DNA of 64,000 nucleotides from an uncultured Clostridium sp. (GTDB lineage Bacteria > Bacillota > Clostridia > Clostridiales > Clostridiaceae), in the NCBI RefSeq assembly GCF_934754925.1, contig NZ_CAKVJA010000009.1, positions 8,406 to 72,405 on the forward strand, read 5' to 3'. Below, in pieces: positions 34,157 through 43,223 of this stretch. The position numbers and the translations under genes are program-made. Numbering within the stretch: the stretch's first letter is position 1; the number at the start of each line of letters is the position of its first letter. The notes beneath the pieces are model-generated. The model saw nothing but the letters and a program-made list of their open reading frames with translations, ran no database searches and was not told the origin of the DNA.

Positions 34157-34976
34157 CTCTCTTATCTAATCTTGATGCCAAGAAATTGATTCCTTTTATC
34201 ACTATTAAAGTTACTACAATCATTATAGTTGCTACTACTGCAGCACCTTGCCAATCTCCTAATGTCATAGTTTTTTGATATATTAATGTTGCTAAAACTG
34301 TATTTTTATTTCCCCCTAATAATTGTGGAGTTGTGTATGCAGTTAAAGAACCTGTAAATACTAAAACCGTTCCAACTATTAATCCTGGTAAACTTAAAGG
34401 AAACACAACCTTAAAGAATGACTTTAATTTATTTGCTCCTAGGCTTTCTGCTGCCTCTAATAAATCATTATCTATATTTTCCATAACACCTACTAATGAA
34501 ATAATCATTAAAGGTAAGAATATATATACAGTACCAACTATAATTGCTCCCTCTGTATATAAAAGAGATAATGGTTCATTTATTATATTTAATTTCATAA
34601 GTAAATTATTTATTATTCCACTTTTTCCTAATATACTCATCCAAGCAAATGAACGCACAACTGAATTTGTTAATATAGGAAACACTGTTAATGCAATAAA
34701 TAATCCTCTTATTTTTTTAGATACCCTTGATATATAGTAAGATACTGGTACCCCTATAATCATACAGATTACTGATGATATTACTGATATTTTGATTGTT
34801 CTCAAAAATATTGACATCATATATGAGTCTGTAAAAAATTCCTTATACGCACTAAACATTCCATCTTTTGTATCTGTAAATGTAGGAATTATTGTCTCTA
34901 CTAATGGAACTATCATAAAATAAGCTACCAATACTATACATGGAATAAATAGTAAATAACGACCTTTTCTTTTCAT
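34146..34976 (-). CDS. ABC transporter permease, PotB-like; first gene of the operon
   Basis: A 276-residue membrane subunit, six helices, EAA loop LLEAAESLGANKLKSFFKVVFPLSLPGL. ATG follows CTGGAGGAAAAG. It is the first of six minus-strand genes (two permeases, ATPase, binding protein, adenine deaminase, amidohydrolase) read from the promoter at 35044-35072. Confidence 0.9.
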   Translation of the reverse strand: MKRKGRYLLFIPCIVLVAYFMIVPLVETIIPTFTDTKDGMFSAYKEFFTDSYMMSIFLRTIKISVISSVICMIIGVPVSYYISRVSKKIRGLFIALTVFPILTNSVVRSFAWMSILGKSGIINNLLMKLNIINEPLSLLYTEGAIIVGTVYIFLPLMIISLVGVMENIDNDLLEAAESLGANKLKSFFKVVFPLSLPGLIVGTVLVFTGSLTAYTTPQLLGGNKNTVLATLIYQKTMTLGDWQGAAVVATIMIVVTLIVIKGINFLASRLDKRGVS

Positions 34977-35043
34977 ACTTTTCCTCCAGCTTAAATAATT
35001 TATGTTCGACTTAATTTAATTTTATTCTTCATATTTCACTTTA

Positions 35044-35072
35044 ATTCTATTACCTGTTACGAACATTGTCAA
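35044..35072 (-). promoter_or_regulatory. Sigma-A promoter of the importer/adenine deaminase operon
   Basis: Minus strand TTGACA (35072-35067), exactly 17 bp, TAGAAT (35049-35044). Both hexamers are one base or less from consensus. It lies about 68 bp before the first start codon. Confidence 0.8.
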
Positions 35073-35096
35073 TATTTTTATTATTATTTTTCGTAA
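35057..35096. promoter_or_regulatory. PurR-type inverted repeat overlapping the operon promoter
   Basis: TTACGAA (35057-35063) sits in the promoter spacer and its complement TTCGTAA lies at 35090-35096. Further CGAA half-sites are at 35122-35125 and (inverted) about 35006. The arrangement resembles the Bacillus PurBox, paired CGAAC-containing arms about 16-17 bp apart (26 bp between the shorter arms here). With adenine deaminase downstream, control by a PurR-like repressor is reasonable. Confidence 0.55.
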
Positions 35097-35202
35097 TATT
35101 TAACTTGACTTATTATAAATACGAAATATATGAGATTAAACTCAACAATTATACTTAACCTCTTATTAAACTGTTATAGATTTTAAATCTTATTTAAAAA
35201 CA

Positions 35203-35249
35203 AAAAACTCTCTACGTATTGATTAAGTTACAATACATAGAGAGTTTTT
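35203..35249 (-). terminator. Terminator after the SpoIID-like/peptidoglycan-binding gene
   Basis: AAAAACTCTCTACGTATTG pairs with CAATACATAGAGAGTTTTT (one mismatch), 9-base loop, A-run before it giving a T-tail on the minus strand. Confidence 0.85.
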
Positions 35250-35251
35250 AT

Positions 35252-37051
35252 TTAAACCACGCTTCTATAGACTTCATATAATTTATCCCAAGTTAATTTC
35301 CCTACTATTCCATCATCTACTAATCCAGCCCACCTTTGAAATATCATCACAGCTTCTCTAGTTCTATCTCCAAATATTCCATCAACAGTAACTGCTGGAA
35401 TAAATGGATATTTTGAATTAATTGCATCTAACCAAGTTTGAATAAGCCTTACTGATTCACCCCTCTTTCCCCTCTTTAGCACATATCCTGGATATTTAAT
35501 AAATTTCCCTGAAGAATCTAGTATATAAGGTTCTAGAGTTTTATATACTTCTATCAGCTTACTCCATGTTTTAGGTCCAATAATCCCATCCACAGTTAAA
35601 TTAAATTGCCTTTGGAATGATCTTACTGACTCCTCTGTTTCATTATCATATTTTCCAGTAATTTTTACCGGTAATATTTCATCATAAAAAGCTCCTATAA
35701 CAGCTAATAAGTATTGTGCAATCTTTACGTTTTCTCCTTCAGCACCTAATCGTATTGTTTCTGTTGGCGCAGTTTCAGGTAAAGGTAACTTTTCTCCCTC
35801 TGAATTAAGTTCTGCTAGTTTTTTTACACCTACATAAATTTGTGATATCTTATACCATGTTTGTTTTCCTACTATTCCATCTTGAGTTAAATTAAAAATC
35901 TTTTGAAAGGTTTTTACAGCATTTTTAGTTGCCTCATTAAACTCTCCATTTACATTTGTTATTTCAGGAATTTCAGGATAATTTTTTCTTATTCTATTTA
36001 GTTGCATTTGAATTGTTTTAACATCCTCACCACTATCACCTACTCTTAGTGCCTTACCAGGATAGGATTGTATGGTGCCATATTCATAATTAGCTGTTCT
36101 TAATTCAATATTATTACCATAATACACCTGTAATATTTTAAATGCATCATATCCTTGATCTGCATAACTTACTGTTCCCCATTGAGATAATCCATCACAA
36201 GTAACAGTTGTCCCATTACAATATTGAGCCAATAATGGTTCTTTAAATTGAATTCTAGATATATATTCATTGAATATATCATCTACAACTTCACTTATAG
36301 TATCATAAATATTTCTTCCATTTACAAAATAATGGTCATAAGCTGTTGAATTTGTAATATCAAAATCATATCCTCTACTTCTATACCATTCAGTGTATAT
36401 TCTATTTAAAGTAAATGAAATTTGAGCATAAATGTTACTTTCTAATGCTGCTCTTGGCCATGTTGGGTATATTTCACTTGATGCAACATTTTTTAAATAA
36501 TCAGTAAATAATACAGTCACATTTTGTGCACTTGAATTTGGAGAACCTAAATGAACAGTTATATATTCAGGTATAACAACTTCCTTTAGTATTTTTTCAC
36601 CTTTTTCATTACTAGCTTCCATTGCAATATTTTTAACCCCTATTTTTTCTTCAGCTATTACTTCTTCACTTGCAATTAACCCATTTGGTGGTATATCTAT
36701 AATATCAATTGCATTTAATCCCCTTGCTTTTGGAGTCATCTGAACTTTTTGAATAGATGTTATACCAGCAAAAATAGGGATATTTTTTATATATTTATTT
36801 TGTAGTGTATTACTAATAATAATAGCATCATAAGTTTTATATGGCTTGATAGATGCATCAGGCTCTTCTGATAAATATCTCTCATAGGTATATAAACTCA
36901 CAGGTTTACTTTTACCATTACTATCTACCTTTAAAACCTTATTACTAAAAATATCTGCTGTATCTGTATTTAAAATAATTATTTCAGCATCAGTAACTGG
37001 TAACGCCTCTTCCCCCACATATAAAATAAATTCTAATTTTCCAAAACTCAT
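35252..37051 (-). CDS. SpoIID-like protein with three peptidoglycan-binding domains
   Basis: A 599-residue protein. Residues about 190-320 resemble SpoIID/LytB-type domains (YPTWPRAALESNIYAQISF, then CNGTTVTCDGLSQWGTVSYADQGYDAFKILQVYYG with the paired Cys). Three PG_binding_1 domains follow at about 335-410, 425-505 and 520-597, each ending TFQKxFxLTxDGIVGxxTW. The N-terminal 180 residues look like beta-sandwich material. No classical signal peptide, so if it acts on the wall it may do so during sporulation, inside the mother cell, or at cell lysis. Likely a spore-cortex or wall remodelling protein of a clostridial type; catalytic activity not shown. Confidence 0.8.
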   Translation of the reverse strand: MSFGKLEFILYVGEEALPVTDAEIIILNTDTADIFSNKVLKVDSNGKSKPVSLYTYERYLSEEPDASIKPYKTYDAIIISNTLQNKYIKNIPIFAGITSIQKVQMTPKARGLNAIDIIDIPPNGLIASEEVIAEEKIGVKNIAMEASNEKGEKILKEVVIPEYITVHLGSPNSSAQNVTVLFTDYLKNVASSEIYPTWPRAALESNIYAQISFTLNRIYTEWYRSRGYDFDITNSTAYDHYFVNGRNIYDTISEVVDDIFNEYISRIQFKEPLLAQYCNGTTVTCDGLSQWGTVSYADQGYDAFKILQVYYGNNIELRTANYEYGTIQSYPGKALRVGDSGEDVKTIQMQLNRIRKNYPEIPEITNVNGEFNEATKNAVKTFQKIFNLTQDGIVGKQTWYKISQIYVGVKKLAELNSEGEKLPLPETAPTETIRLGAEGENVKIAQYLLAVIGAFYDEILPVKITGKYDNETEESVRSFQRQFNLTVDGIIGPKTWSKLIEVYKTLEPYILDSSGKFIKYPGYVLKRGKRGESVRLIQTWLDAINSKYPFIPAVTVDGIFGDRTREAVMIFQRWAGLVDDGIVGKLTWDKLYEVYRSVV

Positions 37052-37304
37052 TTTACCACCTTAATTTAATACTTCGTTATTAATATATTAAATCTGTATT
37101 ATTATGTGAGTATACATCCCATATATTAAGGCTTTTATCTAATATTTACATTTATTATATCAAAACTATTTTTTTAAATATTGTAATTATACTAAAATTT
37201 CCATAAATAATATGCACTATATTTTTTATGTTGAGTATATTATAGTATAAAACAAATTTAACAGAATATGAATTAAGTTTTCATATTTCATAGGAGGAAA
37301 ATTT

Positions 37305-37484
37305 ATGGGAAGATCTTGTAATAATCGTAACAGAAATTGTTGTAGAAATAATTGTGGTAGAAATAATTGTGGTAATTTTAATAACTGCGGCTGTAGAAAT
37401 TGTGGCTTTAATAACTGTGGTTCTGGAAACTGCGGCTTTGGTAACAACTGGCTAATATGGCCGTTATTATTCTTATTTTTCTAG
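37305..37484 (+). CDS. Small Cys/Asn/Gly-rich protein with hydrophobic C-terminus
   Basis: A 59-residue ORF with a strong TAGGAGG site seven bases before its ATG. It contains ten Cys residues in repeats such as RNNCG, FNNCG and GNCGFG, then ends in a hydrophobic WLIWPLLFLFF tail. Such Asn/Cys-rich repeats recall spore-coat and exosporium proteins that crosslink by disulfides, and the tail could anchor in a membrane. It lies on the plus strand between two minus-strand genes. I do not recognise a named family. Confidence 0.72.
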   Translation: MGRSCNNRNRNCCRNNCGRNNCGNFNNCGCRNCGFNNCGSGNCGFGNNWLIWPLLFLFF

Positions 37485-37565
37485 TACACTAAGCTAATAT
37501 TAAACGCAATTCTTATATAACTACTCTATCTTTGGTACTATTATTTTTATTTATATAATTTACAG

Positions 37566-37604
37566 AAAAAAAGTTAGGATTATATCTCCAATCCTAACTT
37601 TTTC
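37566..37604. terminator. Bidirectional terminator between the Cys-rich gene and aminopeptidase
   Basis: AAAAAGTTAGGATT/AATCCTAACTTTTT, 8-base loop; T-tracts on both strands serve the convergent genes. Confidence 0.85.
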
Positions 37605-37614
37605 TTATTTATAG

Positions 37615-39372
37615 TTATATTTCTCTTGTTTCTCTTTTTAATAATTCTTTCTCTTCTGAGTTTAAATAAGGTGAAAGCTTATTATATACTTTCTTATGAT
37701 AATTGTTTAACCATTTTTTCTCATCCTCATTTAACAATTCTACTTTAATTCCATTTAAATCTATAGGACAGTATGATATTGTATCAAATTTATAAAATTC
37801 TCCACATTCATTACTTTCATCCTTAACTACTACCATAACATTTTCAGTTCTTATTCCAAATTTACCCTCTTTATAAACACCAGGTTCATTAGTTAATATC
37901 ATTCCTGGCTCCAATGGAACTGTATTTCCATTAGGTCTTATACCTTGTGGCCCTTCATGAACATTTAAGAAAAATCCAACTCCATGCCCTGTTCCACACT
38001 TATAATCTAAACCATATTGCCACAATGGACCTCTAGCTAAAATATCTAAATTACACCCTGTAGATCCCTTTAAAAATTTAGCTTTTGCCAAATTAATGTG
38101 ACCTTTTAACACTAAAGTAAAGTCTCTTTTCTCCTCTTCTGTAATATCTCCTAATACAAAAGTTCTTGTTATATCAGTAGTTCCATCTAAATATTGTCCA
38201 CCTGAATCCACTAAAAATAATCCCTGTGGTTTTAATTCATAATCACTTTTAGGAGTAGCACTATAATGCATCATAGCCGCATGTTCTTTATATCCAGCTA
38301 TTGTTCCAAAGCTATCTCCCTTTGCTAGTTCACCTTGACTTCTCAATTCTGATAACTTTTTACTAGCTGATATTTCAGTAACTTTTTCTTTACCAATATT
38401 ATCTTTTAAATATTTTATAAATTTAACCATTGCAACGCCATCTTTAATATGAGCATTTTCAAAATTAGCTATTTCAATCTCATTTTTTATAGCCTTTAAT
38501 TTAGTAGTTACATTTAGCTTTTCTATTATTGTGCAAGATAATAAAGAATAAAGTTTAGCATTAACTTTAGCTGGATCTATTAATGTATTTCCATTAAGAT
38601 GTTTTACATGCTCTTCAATTTCACTATAATCATATATAATAACTTCTTGTGCTTTTAAGGCTGCTTCTACTTCAGCATCAACTTTAGTTTTACTAATATA
38701 AAGCTTTGCCTCATTCTCTGTTATTATTGCATAACTTAACGCCACCGGATTAAACAAAATATCATTGCCTCTAATATTAAAAAGCCATGCTATATCATCT
38801 AAAGAAGTTAATAAGTAGTTTTGAACTTCATTTTCCTTCATATATTTTCTAACTTCATTTAGTTTTTCTTTTACACTTTTTCCACAATATTTTTCATCAT
38901 GAACAAAAATCTTATCTTCTGGTAAGCTTGGTCTATCATTCCATATCTCTTCTAATAAATCCTTGTCCATATTTATATTGAACTTATTCTTCTCAGCTAT
39001 CTTTAATAAATCTTTATATTGATTAGTACTATAACATCTTCCATCAAAACCTAATGTTTTATTTTCTTTAATGTTCTTTTCTACCCATTGATTAATAGTA
39101 TCATATCCTGGTGTTGCCATTTTCATTAAATCAATTCCACTACCTTGTAATTGCTCTGCTGCTTGTATAAAATATCTTCCATCAGTCCATAATTTAGCTT
39201 CTTTTTCTCCAACTAATAATGTACCAGCAGAACCAGTAAATCCTGACACTTCTGCTCTTCCTCTATAATATTCTGCTACATATTCACTTTGATGAGGATC
39301 TGCACTTGGAATTATGTAATAATTAATATTATATTTTTTCATAACTTCTCTTAATTTCTTAAGTTTACTCAT
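37615..39372 (-). CDS. Xaa-Pro aminopeptidase, M24B family
   Basis: Removes N-terminal residues linked to proline; cytoplasmic. It has 585 residues, the long three-domain form: two creatinase-like N-terminal domains and a pita-bread catalytic domain. Metal ligands are the Asp pair of VDSGGQYLDGTTDITRT, His of GTGHGVG, and the Glu residues of TNEPGVY and IRTENVM. It stands alone with its own terminator and is probably a housekeeping peptidase that supports growth on peptides. Confidence 0.94.
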   Translation of the reverse strand: MSKLKKLREVMKKYNINYYIIPSADPHQSEYVAEYYRGRAEVSGFTGSAGTLLVGEKEAKLWTDGRYFIQAAEQLQGSGIDLMKMATPGYDTINQWVEKNIKENKTLGFDGRCYSTNQYKDLLKIAEKNKFNINMDKDLLEEIWNDRPSLPEDKIFVHDEKYCGKSVKEKLNEVRKYMKENEVQNYLLTSLDDIAWLFNIRGNDILFNPVALSYAIITENEAKLYISKTKVDAEVEAALKAQEVIIYDYSEIEEHVKHLNGNTLIDPAKVNAKLYSLLSCTIIEKLNVTTKLKAIKNEIEIANFENAHIKDGVAMVKFIKYLKDNIGKEKVTEISASKKLSELRSQGELAKGDSFGTIAGYKEHAAMMHYSATPKSDYELKPQGLFLVDSGGQYLDGTTDITRTFVLGDITEEEKRDFTLVLKGHINLAKAKFLKGSTGCNLDILARGPLWQYGLDYKCGTGHGVGFFLNVHEGPQGIRPNGNTVPLEPGMILTNEPGVYKEGKFGIRTENVMVVVKDESNECGEFYKFDTISYCPIDLNGIKVELLNEDEKKWLNNYHKKVYNKLSPYLNSEEKELLKRETREI

Positions 39373-39481
39373 TTTTTCTTTCCCCCTAATTTATAATAAT
39401 CTTATTACTATTTGTATAATATTTACTTTAATAGCAATTTTGTAATATTTCAATTGTTTTAAAAAATAAATTTATCCTATT

Positions 39482-40291
39482 TTAATTATTATTTTCTTTC
39501 TCTAACCTGTTACAATAAAATTTTATTTTATTTATAACTTTATTATCTCCCTTTAACATATAAGTTCCTATAAAAATACTTATTGGTATTATAAGTAAAC
39601 ATCCTATATTAGAAATAGCTAAGCTAAATAAGTTTTGAAAAAACTCCTTTGAATTAATAACACTTTCAAAAGTATAATTGTTTTTCATAAATAAAATACT
39701 AATCATCATAGTTTCTCCTATGGTGGCAAAGAAAAGTGTATTAACTGTAGTTCCTAATATGTCTCTTCCAACATTAAATCCCATCTTTATTAACTCTTTA
39801 ATAGTAATGTCATTATTAACTTCATTAAATTCAAATAAAGAAGATGTTATTGCCATTGCCGTATCCATTATTGCCCCTAACAAACTTACTATAATCATAC
39901 ATATCATTAATTGATTCATATTAATATTTACATTAGGAGATAAATAGATACTAATATCTGAACTTAAATCTAATTCACTATATCCACCAAAATTAGATTT
40001 ATTACCTATATACATAATAATTAAACTTAATATTAATGTAACAAAAATAACCGAAATAACTGCAGCATAAGTTTTTAAATTATGTCCATTTTGATATATC
40101 AATGTTATCTGACAAAAAACTATAATACCTAAAATAGTTATTATTAGTGGATTAATTCCTAAAATTATAAGATAAAGACCAATTACTAAGGCAAGCATAT
40201 TACACATAAGTGCAATAAAAGATTTTGCCCCCCTATCTCCCCCTATTAGAATCATTAATACTAATAACACTATTGCTAATATCAGTATCAT
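39482..40291 (-). CDS. YibE/F-family membrane protein (short)
   Basis: A 269-residue protein of about seven or eight helices, PF07907 type (GAIMDTAMAITSSLFEFN, GFNVGRDILGTTVNTLFFATIGE). Function unknown in the literature I know. Its first 59 bp overlap the end of the longer paralogue, so the two are translationally coupled and likely form a hetero-oligomer. Confidence 0.85.
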   Translation of the reverse strand: MILILAIVLLVLMILIGGDRGAKSFIALMCNMLALVIGLYLIILGINPLIITILGIIVFCQITLIYQNGHNLKTYAAVISVIFVTLILSLIIMYIGNKSNFGGYSELDLSSDISIYLSPNVNINMNQLMICMIIVSLLGAIMDTAMAITSSLFEFNEVNNDITIKELIKMGFNVGRDILGTTVNTLFFATIGETMMISILFMKNNYTFESVINSKEFFQNLFSLAISNIGCLLIIPISIFIGTYMLKGDNKVINKIKFYCNRLEKENNN

Positions 40292-41408
40292 CTTTCTTCA
40301 TTCCTTTCCTAAAAAATAATACCGCAACTAAGGCTGATATAGGTACAGCTGCAACTATTCCTATAGAGCCAATTAAAAATCTAATTATTTCAAAAGAAAT
40401 ATCAAACTGAATCATCCTTGCCAAATTATATCCATTTATTATTTTCAATATAACAATAGTTAAACTCCCTCCTATATAAGAAAACATTAGAACATTTATC
40501 ATAGTTCCCATAATATCATGTCCAATTTCTCTTATAGATTTAACTAACTGCTTTAGAGTGACAGAACTTTTTGAATTAACAATTTCGTTAACAGCAGAAT
40601 TAATTGTTATACTTACATCCATAACTGCACCTAAGCATCCTATTATTACACCTGATAAAAATATGTTTTCTATATCATTAGGTCCTGATATATAATCCAT
40701 TAATTCATAATGTAAATCACCTGTAAGTTCTATAATTAGCTTGTATAATACATATATTAACGAAGTTGTTATTAGTGTTGAAATTATTGCTCCTACGTTT
40801 TTTCTTGAAAAACCGCCAAGTAACAATAACGTTACAGTACTAAAAAATATTATCATTAATAAATTTATTAGTACGAAATCCCTTCCTAAAATATATAACT
40901 TTATAAAATATATAAATGCAGATATATTAACAATCAATGTAGCTAGTGTATAAACGCCAAATTTCCCAGCTATACTAACAATAGTAAAAATAAATATTTC
41001 TATAAGTAAAACTATAAATTTATCTCTTTTTACACCACTAATACTTCCAGTAAAGTTTCCATTATCTTCTCTGATGCTTACAAACAAATCGTCACCTTTT
41101 TTATATTTTTCATCCTTAAGCATAGATGATGAGTATGTATTTTTTAATGTAACTATTTCTCCTTTAAATTTACCATTTTTCACTTTAGCTGTAATAACCT
41201 GATTGTAATAATTCTCTTCCCTTCCATCTGGACCCTCTTCTGTTTTATCAAAAGACTCACTAACATTTATTATCTTAGCTATTGTTGATTTGTATATATT
41301 ATAATCATTATTAGTCCATATAAATACAGCTATAAAAATAATAAATAATATTAGCAAACTAAAAACTTTTATTCTATTATTTCTAATATATTTTTTTGTT
41401 TTTTCCAT
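40233..41408 (-). CDS. YibE/F-family membrane protein (long, with extracytoplasmic domain)
   Basis: A 391-residue paralogue of the following gene. After one N-terminal helix comes a soluble region of about 100 residues (AKVKNGKFKGEIVTLKNTYSSSM), probably outside the membrane, then seven or eight helices with the matching motifs GCLGAVMDVSITINSAVNEI and IGHDIMGTMINVLMFSYIGG. A soluble domain plus membrane bundle suggests transport or sensing, but no substrate is known. Confidence 0.85.
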   Translation of the reverse strand: MEKTKKYIRNNRIKVFSLLILFIIFIAVFIWTNNDYNIYKSTIAKIINVSESFDKTEEGPDGREENYYNQVITAKVKNGKFKGEIVTLKNTYSSSMLKDEKYKKGDDLFVSIREDNGNFTGSISGVKRDKFIVLLIEIFIFTIVSIAGKFGVYTLATLIVNISAFIYFIKLYILGRDFVLINLLMIIFFSTVTLLLLGGFSRKNVGAIISTLITTSLIYVLYKLIIELTGDLHYELMDYISGPNDIENIFLSGVIIGCLGAVMDVSITINSAVNEIVNSKSSVTLKQLVKSIREIGHDIMGTMINVLMFSYIGGSLTIVILKIINGYNLARMIQFDISFEIIRFLIGSIGIVAAVPISALVAVLFFRKGMKKDDTDISNSVISINDSNRGR

Positions 41409-41485
41409 GGAAACTCCCTTCTTAACATTATATTATAAATATAAATCCTAATTTATATCCTTCATAAGTATACATCAAATATAAT

Positions 41486-41515
41486 AAGGTTGAGAATAGT
41501 ATACTCTCAACCCTT
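41486..41515 (-). terminator. Terminator after the YqeY-like gene
   Basis: GGTTGAGA/TCTCAACC stem with 9-base loop, A-rich flank on the plus strand. Confidence 0.7.
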
Positions 41516-41532
41516 TATTAAAATTTATTTTA

Positions 41533-41970
41533 TTAACCTAATATTTGTTTTACCATTGGATTAATTTTAGATCTATCAAACTTACCATTTACCATTGGCA
41601 TTATTTCTTTCATTATTTTTCCCATATCCTTAGCTGTATAATTTCCATTAGTTATGATTTCTTTTAACATGGCATTAACTTCTTCTTCAGTTAATTGTTT
41701 TGGTAAATATGGAGTTAAAACTTCTAATGCAAAATTTCCTTCTGCAATCTTTTCTTCATTATTAGCTTGAACAGCATATTCTAAAGCTTCCTTAGTTTGC
41801 TTTATACTTTTTTCTATTATTTTAATAACATTTTCATCTGGAATTTCCTCTCTGTTATTAACTTCATAAGCCTTAATTTCAGAATTAACTAATCTTAAAA
41901 CGCTAACTCTTGCCTTATCTCTTGCCTTCATTGCTGCTATTTCATCTTTTTTTAATACCTCTTTTAACAT
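41533..41970 (-). CDS. GatB/YqeY-domain protein
   Basis: A 145-residue protein with the YqeY layout: N-terminal helical domain (LKEVLKKDEIAAMKARDKARVSVLRLVNSEIKAYEVNNR) and C-terminal GatB-tail-like domain (YTAKDMGKIMKEIMPMVNGKFDRSKINPMVKQIL). The fold resembles the tRNA-binding tail of GatB; a role in tRNA or amidotransferase biology is suspected in the family but not shown. No operon partner here. Confidence 0.92.
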   Translation of the reverse strand: MLKEVLKKDEIAAMKARDKARVSVLRLVNSEIKAYEVNNREEIPDENVIKIIEKSIKQTKEALEYAVQANNEEKIAEGNFALEVLTPYLPKQLTEEEVNAMLKEIITNGNYTAKDMGKIMKEIMPMVNGKFDRSKINPMVKQILG

Positions 41971-42098
41971 ATTTTATAGTTAGTTTATATAACTAACCTA
42001 CCCTCTCTTTCATCTATTATATTTTTATATAAATTATATCAGTTTTTACCTTAAAATCAAATTTATCCAAAATTTATTATAATAATATTTAATAAATT

Positions 42099-43025
42099 CT
42101 ATTTAATTTTATTTATTTTCTTCTTATGAATTTTCTTCTTTATATCTTTTAAATACTTATAAGTTTTATATAAAGTTGGATTCTTCACTTCCTCTTCTTT
42201 CTTATGAACAAACTTAATTAATTCCATAATTGGTTCTATCTTATTAAGAGTATCATTATATCCTTCAATTATTCTTACACGCTTTGCATCTCTATCTAAA
42301 TTCAAAGTCCCTGTTATAGTATTTTCAGATAAATTTTCTGGTGCTATTATTATAAGTCTTGAATTTGGATAAAGAGATCTATCAATTTGTGCATCTTTAG
42401 ATAATAGAACTACAATTATAATATCACATTTTTCTCCATATACAGGCTGGATTGGAACATTATCTGCTATTCCTCCGTCTATATATTTTTCTCCTAGAAC
42501 CTCAGTGCTATCATATATTAAGGGTAGTGACGCTGACGCTAATACAATCTTTTTTGCAGTCTCATCATCATAATCATTTATTTTAAAATACTTAGCATTA
42601 AGATTAGGTAACTTTGTACATGCTGCATAACATATTTTTTTATTTTCATTAATTTTATTAAAATCTAGATACTTTTCTACCATTTCTACAGCGCCATCAT
42701 TACTAATAGCTCCATGTTCCAATTTATCTGTTAAAAACTTTTTAGCTAGCTGTAGATTCTTTCCTCCAATATATAGTCCAATTCCTCTTTTAATTAACTC
42801 TGTTTTACTAACAGGTACTAATTTATCCATTGTTACTTCTTCCCAAAGTTTATCTGCCTTTTCCATTTCATCCATAGCAAATAATACAGAATTAAAGGCT
42901 CCTATAGAAGTGCCTGAAAAAACTGATATGTATTTAGTTAAATTCAACTGCTTTAAGGCTTTCCAAACACCAAGTTCATATGCTCCCTTTCCGCCTCCAC
43001 CAGCTAATACTAATCCTATCTTCAT
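42099..43025 (-). CDS. Patatin-like phospholipase
   Basis: A 308-residue acyl hydrolase with the patatin Ser-Asp dyad: oxyanion loop GGGGKGAYELGVW (9-21), nucleophile in GTSIGAFNS (about 39-47), and Asp in DGGIADNVP. It lacks a signal peptide; bacterial relatives act on phospholipids or lysophospholipids inside the cell or as effectors. The C-terminus is Lys-rich, perhaps membrane-associating. Divergent from yaaA. Confidence 0.9.
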   Translation of the reverse strand: MKIGLVLAGGGGKGAYELGVWKALKQLNLTKYISVFSGTSIGAFNSVLFAMDEMEKADKLWEEVTMDKLVPVSKTELIKRGIGLYIGGKNLQLAKKFLTDKLEHGAISNDGAVEMVEKYLDFNKINENKKICYAACTKLPNLNAKYFKINDYDDETAKKIVLASASLPLIYDSTEVLGEKYIDGGIADNVPIQPVYGEKCDIIIVVLLSKDAQIDRSLYPNSRLIIIAPENLSENTITGTLNLDRDAKRVRIIEGYNDTLNKIEPIMELIKFVHKKEEEVKNPTLYKTYKYLKDIKKKIHKKKINKIK

Positions 43026-43163
43026 AAATTGCCCTCTCTATTTTCCATTTTTTATTAAATAAATTATACTATAAAATTTAAACTTATAAAATATTCATAA
43101 TTTTTCCTAATAATATTTTTATTTAACATTATTAGAATTAATTCTAAACTTTTAATTTTTATA

Positions 43164-43178
43164 TAATAATAATTATTA
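43164..43178. promoter_or_regulatory. Fur/PerR-family box upstream of yaaA
   Basis: TAATAATAATTATTA, a perfect 7-1-7 palindrome identical to the site at 27889-27903. PerR control would fit, because YaaA limits peroxide damage in E. coli. Confidence 0.6.
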
Positions 43179-43223
43179 TGTATGATATACTATTTATGAC
43201 ATTTCATTTAGGAGCTGATTAAT

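Noticed and set aside
34977..35251. Purine riboswitch before the importer/adenine deaminase operon
   Set aside because: None of the conserved loop and junction sequences of the purine aptamer are present; a PurR-type DNA site explains the region better.
37226..37447. Minus-strand frame rich in Pro, Gln and Leu repeats
   Set aside because: It is the antisense image of the Cys/Asn-rich repeats; the plus-strand ORF has a proper ribosome site and start.
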